This document shows, one piece after another, positions 56,093-64,000 of a stretch of DNA of 64,000 nt. Source of the stretch: Scalesia atractyloides (Eukaryota; Streptophyta; Magnoliopsida; Asterales; Asteraceae); NCBI GenBank assembly GCA_947069175.1, contig CAMTDV010000023.1, forward strand, positions 87,885,563 to 87,949,562, written 5' to 3'. The position numbers and the translations under genes are program-made. The first letter of the stretch is position 1. Each line of letters opens with the position of its first letter. The notes under the pieces were generated by a model. The model was not told where the DNA came from. It did no database searches and worked only from the letters and a program-made list of their open reading frames with translations.

Positions 56093-59000
56093 TTATACCA
56101 TCCAACCTGCGACAAATTCTTGTAGTGCGTTTTCCTCGAGCTTCAATCTTTCGTCCTCGTCCAAACAAGCAAACTCTCTAACTTCTGCCTCTACAACCCC
56201 TAGTACTGAGTTCACCTCACTAAGAAGCATTTTTGATACATACTTCCTTCGTAGATCGGTGATTTCCCTTCTTTGATTATCCAATACTTCCCCTTTTGCG
56301 TTTCTCTCTGACGATAGTCCACATTTCCAATCTTTCACGCTTGTTCCTATATAAGTCAAAAGACATGTGTTCTCGTAAGCAGATAAAATAATGCGCATAT
56401 ACATATATGTTTTCTAAATTTTATCGGGGAATCGTATAGCTTACCGTTGTAGGTCTCCATATGTCGCATTAAGAAAATTACGCAGTCGGTACCGTTAAAC
56501 AGGGTCTACCATGGGAATTCCATTCTCACGGGTTTGGTAACCTTTAGTTTATCAGCTACCGTTGGCTGTATACGGCTTAGGAAATCACAAAAGGCACTTA
56601 TCTAAAATAATACATCCGGTTATACATTATTGTTCTTTGTTTGATATATAAATATAGTTTTGTATATTTTTGAGATGTACGTACCATTTTTTCGACCGTC
56701 CCACCATACCTTTCTTCTAAACCAGCGTCACCCTCTATGTTGTTAATGATTATTATTTGGGTTGTTGACAAGTTGAAAAAAAGTAGAAAGTAGTGCTCCC
56801 CATTCAAGATAGGGATGTACACCCTCTGGAAACCTTTAAATGCATTTAGTTCCGTACCGTCGAGTACATACTTCATGTTCTCTGCAAACCTTGTTATTCG
56901 GTCCTTTTCTGGTAAGTCGAACTCCTTTTAAGCTGCATATGTTTAATTTTTTAAAAGAAAAAAAAGTTAAGTTAGAAGATATGGTGTTATTTCAGAACCA
57001 ATATCCGAGTTTTCATACCGTTATGACAGAATAACACCTTTAGTTCATTTAGGCTTTATCTATAGGGATCCATATAATTTATACAACATGCAGGCCTACG
57101 ACTGTCTTACCAATGATGTAACTATTTTCATGTTAATTTTTCATACAAAATTGATAACATGTTTTCACTTGTTAAATCCCTTTAATGACATGGTGTTATT
57201 TCAGCTCCAAAACAAATGTTATTTTAGTTTACATAACCGAGTTTTACATACTCTTATAACTGTACAATAATCCGTTTAACGACATGGTGTTAAATTCGTT
57301 TAACGACATGTTGTTATTTCAAGATAATTCTTTCGGACTTTTAATTACACCATACAATAATCAATAAAGAACACATACCAACATTCCAGCGTTGCAGAAT
57401 AACTTTGGGGCGTTCCATCTTCCTCATTCTCTCCTCGTAGTTCAATACCACAGCCCATGCGCTGATCACATCAATATGTACCGTGACGCCCGGTACCATC
57501 GATTCGAACGGTGACCTCATCACCGAAACTTGACCATTATTGCTGAAAATCACATCCCTACAACACGAGATATTTATTTTAAATAAATAATGTTTAATGA
57601 AAAAGTTTAACTGTACGATGAATACGTACCACGCGTTGCGAACTCAGCAGAAAATACATCGTGGTACGACTTCTTCTGACTTCTCCCGTCCAGCCTGCAA
57701 CGAAACTATGCGGCTGACATATGGGGACCATAGCGTTGGTGGAAAAATTATTGTCTTTTTGGGCGTGGTATTTTTCCGTGCATCGCAGATCGACCCCCCT
57801 CAACAGTTTTTTCATGAACCCAAACACTGTCAAGTTTTTTTGACAGGTTAACTGCCTTAAGGCCTGATACATTGAACCTGGTTGGTGGGTGTCTTTGCTG
57901 TATCCACTGCGTCTATCGCTGCCTCTACCTCTGCCACAAATGATGACGTCATTGGTGAAAAGGGAGATTTTTTTTGTGACATAGGTTCATGTTTTCTCGT
58001 ATTTGGAGTAGTGTTATTACCGGTTAATGTTACACTACCTTCACGACGCTTGACATCTTGCGCTCTCGCCTCATCCGCTTGTAGATATTTCAACTTCATT
58101 TTATTCCATGTCAATGCCTTTTCCTTCATCTTCTCACTATTGGGATACAATGTACATGATTCTGTAATCGTATCATTTATGCTACGAACGCATTCTTCAA
58201 AATCACGGAACAACTTATCCAAAATATTATCCTGTTTCAAAATCCATTTTAAACAACATAATGTTGTAAAACAATATAAATTGTATCATTATTTTTTTGT
58301 CAACATATTTTTTTTATTAAACCTCATCAGATTCTTTTGAAGATGCGAATGGGGGCGATTGTGTGTCTCCGTACTGCGACACCATCGGCACACGAAACGA
58401 TCCATCTGGACCTACAAGCATGGCACACGTTTGGGTGTCAGTTTGCGTCAGAAAGTAGTCCACACAATGCTTGTATATACCAAGGTGTTCGTCATCATCT
58501 TCAATAGGTGTAGTACCTTTAACCATCTTTCTATTTTCCCTTCCACTGATCTCGTCCGATCCATGTTTCCTTTTCTATCCCTTTATTGCTGAATCAACAT
58601 CCTCGACTGATATCTCAATAGCTCCATCTCTGAAGCCAAATCCTCAAACATGTCATCCGTTGCTAACCCAATCAGAGCCGAACCATGTGTTGCAGGTATC
58701 CTTTTTTTCTCTATTCCATAGGCCATCTGCAAAGTTTCATTGAAAGATGTTTAGTATAGTTTTCACAATTATCAAATGCATGATTTTTTCTTGTTTATGT
58801 TTTATTTAGTATTAACTTACCATCAACAAAAGCATTGGGCCCCTGAAATGATCCTCATCTCCGTGCCACGATCTCTTCATTCGGTTGAGGCATGTAACCA
58901 TGTAAGCATACCAATCGAAACTTGATATTTCAACTTCAGGTTTTAGGCACGGAAGATACCGGACATTAACTGAGTTGTTGCTTGTCGTTTCACCTAGAAA

Positions 59001-60112
59001 TGAAAAGTATAAACTATAAAATTCAGAACAAATAACCGTTCGTAGTCGTCTATGCTCAATATGTGCATCATCAGTTGCAATGGAGACAATCTTTTTCCTT
59101 GTACATCCTTAAATTGACCCCTAAATTCCTTCATAACTTCACCACTCCTTTGTTTGCCTTCGTTTGTTCAACCAGCACATTTTCCCCACGAGGCAGCTTG
59201 AATATGCGGTATACAAGGTCTGCATTAATGGGTATCAGACTGTTGTTTCCTATATTCAAGACGCACGCATCTGGGTCGTAATTTGTGACCAACTAGTGTG
59301 CGATGGCGGTGGGGACACCAGTAACTTGATGGCTGAAAATTGATCCAAACCCGATCTTGTAAACCCTTTCTCTTTGTTTCGCACTCAAACCACCTGTTAG
59401 ATTTAACAAATTGTCGATAGAAACCTTTGGCCTGATTCTTGTCCCCATATAGGGCTTGTAAGGTTGTGAGTGTTTTTGTCGCCTGGTATGAATCGGACGA
59501 TTTTTTGGCTAGCGACTTCCTTTGTTTACCTGGTGGGGTGTCAACAAAGTCATCGTCGGTCGGACGATGATTTGAAATCACCTTCTCAGGCTTCTTTATT
59601 GTTAGCTTCGATTCTACATTAAACAAACAAAGTATTAGCGAGAACCGCACAACATAGACATTTAGCTCATTATAATGTTCAATGATAAAATGCATACCAT
59701 TTGTGGTAGTCCCTGTAACCAGCCATCTCGCAGTCGATTTGAACTGTTCCCTGGTGGTGGCAAATTTTCGTTGTTTTTTGTTCTGCTTGACGTGGCATTT
59801 CCCTGGCGGGGGCTTCTTGTTTATCATTTCCCTCTCCGTCTGAATCCGAACACACGATAGCAGTATCTTGGGTGTTCTTGTATTTGGAGTGGTACATTTT
59901 GGTTCGTAGCCGATTGCTTTTCCTAACTGCATAGTACACGTGCGACAAAATGTATTATAACCATAGTTTTTTTGTGACGAATGTGTTATACCAAATGTCA
60001 TATAACACCAGGTTAGAGAGCAAATCACTATTAAATACAAAAAAAAATTGAAGACAACCACCGTACTACTGTATAAACTGTGTATGAATGGAGGATCATC
60101 AATAACAAACAT
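56093..60112 (-). pseudogene. MULE-2 ULP1-type cysteine protease gene, broken
   Basis: This multi-exon gene on the minus strand is of the transposon-borne ULP (C48 peptidase) type. The N-terminal part (59225-60112) is basic and contains KKPPPGKCHVKQNKKQRK. The next exons give an alpha-helical region with YLPCLKPEVEISSFDWYAYM (58920-58970) and EKMKEKALTWNKMKLKYLQ (58060-58140). The protease domain lies at about 56450-56900: VYIPILNGEHYFLLFF has the catalytic His, and TDCVIFLMRHMETY keeps the Cys. The expected Asp is Asn in IIIINNIEGD. A TAG stop lies just before the Cys segment. The C-terminal exon (56093-56360) is a Glu-rich helix. In the family this domain cleaves SUMO-like conjugates; here it is unlikely to be active. 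Confidence 0.78.
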
Positions 60113-60129
60113 ACCAAATCACTAACTAA

Positions 60130-61370
60130 CACCCCTTAAATTCATATAAAGAAATACAGACCAAATCATGATTTCAAACAAAAAATTTCTACGAAGGTAT
60201 AACACCACATTTTTGTAGTTATTGGACAAATAACACCCTTCACTCATATGAAAGACAATTTCAACTCTTATAAAGAAATAACATATAATGCAGTTAATGG
60301 ACAAATAACACCAATCATACAAATCCTAAGTTTTTGTGATGCTTGTTCTATAGAAGCATACATATACTGGGCAAATAACACCCTGCACTACTATTAAATT
60401 TCATATAATGGATAAACAACACCCTGCACTACTATAATATTTCATATAATGGACAAATAACACCCTGCACTACTTTAAGATCTCAAAAAGTTCAAATATC
60501 ACCCTACACTCCTATAAAATCTCAAATAATGTTCAAATAACACCCTGCACTAATATAAAGTTTCATACACTGGCCAAATATCACCCTATACTCCTATAAA
60601 ATCTCAAATAATGTTCAAATAACACCCTGCAGTAATATAAAGTTTCATACACTGTTCCATATAAAGGACAAATAACACACCTGCACTCCTATAAAACTTC
60701 AGATAAAGGACATATAACACCCTGCACTCCTATAAAACTTCAGATAATGGATAGATAACACCCTGCACTCCTATAAAACTTCAGATAATGGACAAATAAC
60801 ATCCTGCACTTCTTTAAAATCTCAAATAATGTTCAATATCACACTGCACTCCTATAAAATCTCAAATAATGTTCAAATAACACCTGCACTAATATAAAGT
60901 TTCATACACTGGACAAATATCACCCTGCACTCCTATAAAATCTCAATTAAATGTTCAAATAACACCTGCACTAATATAAAGTTTCATACACTGTTTCAAT
61001 ATACTGGACAAATAACACCCTGCACTACTATAAAATCTCAAATAATGTTCAAATATCAGCCTGCACTACTATAAAATCTCAAATAATGTTCAAATAACAC
61101 CCTGCACTACTATAAAGTTTCATTCACTTGACAAATAACATCCCGGCACTACTATAAAGTTTTATACACGGACAAATAACACCAGCACTACCATAAAGTT
61201 TCATATAATGGACAAATAACACCCTGCACACCTATGAATGCATATAATGGACAAATAACACCATTCACTCCTACAAAAATTCAAATAATGGATAAATAAC
61301 ACCCTGCACTCATATAAAATGCAGATAACACCATAAAATTCTAAAAGACACCATAACATTCTTAAAGCCA
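60130..61370. repeat. Subterminal array of about 25 AACACCCTGCACT repeats
   Basis: Units of roughly 41 bp (some longer) such as AATAACACCCTGCACTCCTA and TAAAACTTCAGATAATGGAC recur with variation. In reverse they read GTGTTATTTG, matching the motif found in the left half of the same element. The array fills the upstream region of the ULP gene. Confidence 0.9.
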
Positions 61371-62021
61371 CCATAAAGCAGAAACACTAAATCATACAAT
61401 GTAGATTTGTTATTTTAATGAATATGGATTAAATCGAACTCCGTTGATAAAAAGAAAACCGAAACCTTAATAACTAACTGGAAAACACCATACAAGCTTC
61501 ATTAGGTTGAAATTCAGCAACTTTTCAAAAACCATAATCCTAACAACTAAAGGAATAAGCAATACCTCAATACAATGTTCGAATACGACTAAAAAACACT
61601 CTGATTTCATAGAACATTACATACCTGAACGTGATTTTGAAGTTTTCCCCATCGACGCAGTGTTCTTCGTCTTCTCCTCCCCCGATCGACAATAAAGGGA
61701 ACTTTAATTTTCCTCATTCCATGGACTGTGATCTTTTGCGATTACAAATGATTTGAAGATTGATGCTGAAGATTGTTATCCCTGAAAAATCTCCGTAATT
61801 TCGAAGAACTGATTGTGATTGTTGGAGGTTTTGATTCGGTTTCTATTTGAAAGGGTGGTAAAAATTCTAAAACACCCCTGAACGATCAAATTGGTTTTAA
61901 TGGTTTGACACTATATTTACAATAATGCCACTATGATCTCAACCATTAGATTTTTAATCTAATGGTAGATATTTTTTCTTACCATTCTCACACTTTTAAA
62001 TTTTCTCACAATAACCTCACC
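61371..62021 (-). other. MULE-2 right end and TIR
   Basis: A 62-aa plus-strand frame at 61507-61695 is not recognised. On the minus strand an AG-rich leader could be the 5' exon of the ULP gene. The terminal inverted repeat is at about 61970-62021. Confidence 0.5.
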
Positions 62022-62409
62022 ATATATATATATATATATATTCTTATCATATCAAAATGCTATTGATAGCCAAAACTTATTTTTTATGGTAAGATGGAAA
62101 TCTTTAGGAAAATCACAATTCACAGTGTTGCCCATTGCAGGCTCCGTCATGTGTCATCTTGCCCTTGAGTGATTATGTTACAACTTTTCTTTTTCAATTC
62201 ATTTTTTCAGACATCCTAAGGCTGGAGGGTATTGAGCGCTATCACCTATCTAACTCAGCAACTTTTCCCTCAATAGCACCCCCGCACCATACCATGCTAG
62301 CTATTGGGGAGGGGGGGCTATTGATAGCCAACCAAAGTAATAGCGAGCTTTTGTGCATGTGTGAGGCATTAAACATGGGGGCTCTCTTTTTTTCTCCATC
62401 TTCAAAGAG
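62022..62409. other. (TA)n and spacer
   Basis: A TA microsatellite at 62022-62041 is followed by non-coding DNA. The 99-aa frame at 62135-62434 is not recognised. Confidence 0.4.
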
Positions 62410-63420
62410 CCCGTGGGTATTATCTCCAAGTTAGAAGCTAAAAAGCGTGCTTTCTTTTGGGTATATAGTGAAGATAAGAATAAAGTAAATTGGGTTTCTT
62501 GTAAAAAAAGTTACTACATTGATTGAGGTCGAAGGGTTGGGGCAGGCTCACTCCTTTAAGGGATGCAAACATTGCCCTCTTAACAAGTGGTGGTGGCATT
62601 TTAAAACCGAACCGGGTGCTCTATGGAGGAGAGTGATTGTTTCCATACACTATTCCAATCGCTCATGGCCAATTCTTCCATATTCCAAGAGCCTTAATGG
62701 CACTTGGAATTCCATTGCCAAATTGGAAAATCATCTCCCCCATACCCACATTAACCTCAGTACTTTAATCAAAGGGATCAAAGGGGCTGAGCTAATTAGT
62801 CTGTTAAAACTGCTCAAGTAATTTACTCCTTCAAATCAACCCGATAAGTTGTCATGGCAGGGTGATTCATCAAGGGTTTTCATGGTCTCCTCCATGAAAA
62901 ATGCCCTTTTCGAGGCTCTTATGTGGCTGATGATTCGGCTTTGTTTCAGAATGGAATAAAAGAGTTCCCAAAAAGATCAACATTTATGGAAGGCAAGTCT
63001 CAACAGGATTCCTACTTTGATTGCGCTCGTGAAAAGGAAAGTTTCCCTTGATTTTGTTTCATGTAAGTTTTGTTCTGAGGCGGAAGAAACGGAATCCCAT
63101 CTTCTTATATTTCTTGCATATGGGCTTTGTAGATCTGGCATAACATCTCCTCGTGGTGTAAGGTTGCTCGTATTTACGCTTTCACTATGTTGGACCTCTT
63201 GTCGGTGCATGAAAATTACAGATTGGGTCGGCGAAAAAAGTAGATTTTATACGGGATTATGCTCACAACTTAGTGATGGATGGAAGGCGAGAAACGATTT
63301 GATCTTCTCAGCATCCAACAAGTCGATTCTGGAAGACATAAAAGCTTTGAGTCTTTTGTGGATTAATAATATGTCCGTTGTTAAAGGCTTAGTCTAGGGG
63401 ATTAGGTTAAATGCCCATTG
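62410..63420 (+). pseudogene. L1-type LINE 3' fragment
   Basis: The end of a LINE reverse transcriptase protein is seen in broken frames: KWWWHFKTEPGALWRRVI and SIHYSNRSWP near 62580-62670, then WNKRVPKKINIYG near 62950 and SCKFCSEAEETESHLL (zinc-binding domain) near 63060. The frame is interrupted repeatedly. No tail or target duplication could be fixed. Confidence 0.72.
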
Positions 63421-64000
63421 TAATAATGGTTTTATTCTTGTTGGTTGTTTTTTCAAACACGTGCCAATAACAATTCCAATAAATCAAATTCAGGGAAAGA
63501 AAATCATTCATGGTGGTTTTAGAGTGCTCCAATGTCATATGAAGTATTTCAACAGCAAAGAAACGACAAATATACAAACAGTTTAATGCTTTATTTTCAT
63601 AACAAACTCATTATTAGTATATTAGACTATAGGCCTCTACCTCCACCTCATCACCTTCTTCTTCCCTTTTCTCTTCCCCCATCAAGAAGAAATGGTTTCC
63701 CCATCCATCTCCTTCAATAATATAAAGAGAGAGAGAGAGGTCCACCGGGGAGATCAGGAAGTTTTCCTTGTGGGCACCGAAGGTTCATTGGGAGGGGCGG
63801 TGTTCCCTTCGGAGACGAGGGCCACCTCAGCACCCCTTCCCCGACCCACACCCATCGTCTTAAGATAGGTTGTTAGCTACAGTAACTATGTTTTATTCAT
63901 TTTCACCTCAAAACTTTTAGTTTTTCTATTGTGGCCACAATTACATTAATGACTATTTTTTTTAAATCGATTCCTGCCCCTGCTTACCCTAAATCGGTTG
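63421..64000. other. Spacer at right edge
   Basis: A (GA)n run at 63726-63739 and a GC-richer stretch at 63740-63860 (GGGAGGGGCGGTGTTCCC) are visible. No gene is supported. Confidence 0.4.

Larger units (their letters stand above)
51795..62021 (+). mobile_element. MULE-2: 10.2-kb Mutator-like element with ULP gene
   Basis: The ends are inverted repeats of about 50 bp: GAGAAAATTTAAAAGTGT occurs at 51810-51828 and inverted near 61987-62007. It carries a FAR1/MULE transposase remnant on + and a ULP1-type protease remnant on -, in convergent arrangement. The insertion site is an AT microsatellite, so the target duplication cannot be resolved. MULEs that carry ULP1-like genes are known in plants as Kaonashi (KI-MULE) elements. 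Confidence 0.82.

Noticed and set aside
60130..61370. Short regular repeats resembling a CRISPR array or satellite
   Set aside because: Units vary in length and sequence without a constant repeat/spacer pattern, and lie inside a MULE.

Overview
The window is a stretch of plant nuclear heterochromatin made almost entirely of transposable elements. No intact host gene, rRNA gene or genuine tRNA gene was found. Plant origin follows from the element families: Ty3/gypsy Athila, Tat and Tekay-type chromovirus lineages, Mutator-like elements (MULEs) with FAR1-type transposase and a captured ULP protease, PIF/Harbinger, Helitron and L1/RTE-type LINE remains. An Asteraceae genome is my best guess from the look of the LTR termini (TGTAACATCC...GGGTGTGACA), but that is recollection and not proof.

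Left half (1-37083) is a nest of LTR elements. The outermost host is a Tat-lineage element on the + strand: a protease fragment at 18198-18414, pol at 28492-31544, integrase end at 33943-34434, an antisense ORF at 35396-36226 and an LTR at 36590-37083. An Athila element on the - strand sits inside it (LTR 16492-18197, tRNA-Asp-type primer site, gag 14802-16287, RNase H/integrase 5985-7690). Two copies of a gag-only, non-autonomous element (here 'family A') sit in the Athila: one on the - strand (1-5892, cut by the window edge) and one on the + strand (about 7687-14768, which has lost its 5' half). A related pol-bearing chromovirus ('element B', 18420-28486, - strand) sits in the Tat protease with TSD TTCGA. 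A solo LTR (31550-33937) sits in the Tat integrase with TSD TAAAA.

The most unusual signal is in the LTRs of families A and B. Each complete LTR carries three tRNA-like modules in sense, in the transcribed part downstream of the TATA box, and one tRNA-like module in antisense, upstream of the TATA box and followed by a T-run. A module is a GGGTTAGACAC leader, a long hairpin overlapping an A-box-like motif, and a B-box (GGTTCGANNCC type) 30-45 nt further on. The hairpin arms differ between modules but stay paired. In the + strand copy the sense block has been amplified into four near-identical 597-bp tandem units. Family A also carries, between gag and the polypurine tract, two other hairpin families with compensating changes.

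Right half (37084-64000) is dominated by DNA transposons. MULE-1 (39225-42865, perfect 9-bp TSD TATAATTTA) has a transposase pseudogene without its catalytic core, a palindromic minisatellite and a convergent GRF-type zinc-finger gene remnant. Next come two related Helitron 3' ends, one split by an RTE-like LINE, a MITE with 9-bp TSD, a hAT-like repeat and a PIF/Harbinger derivative with TAA TSD. MULE-2 (51795-62021, 10.2 kb) carries a decayed FAR1/MULE transposase on + and a decayed ULP1-type protease gene on -, with a shared GGTGTTATTT motif repeated in both subterminal regions. L1-type LINE fragments lie at 50345-51110 and 62410-63420.

Most coding regions are broken by frameshifts. Some may be base-calling indels: one LTR of element B has many more single-base gaps than its sister.
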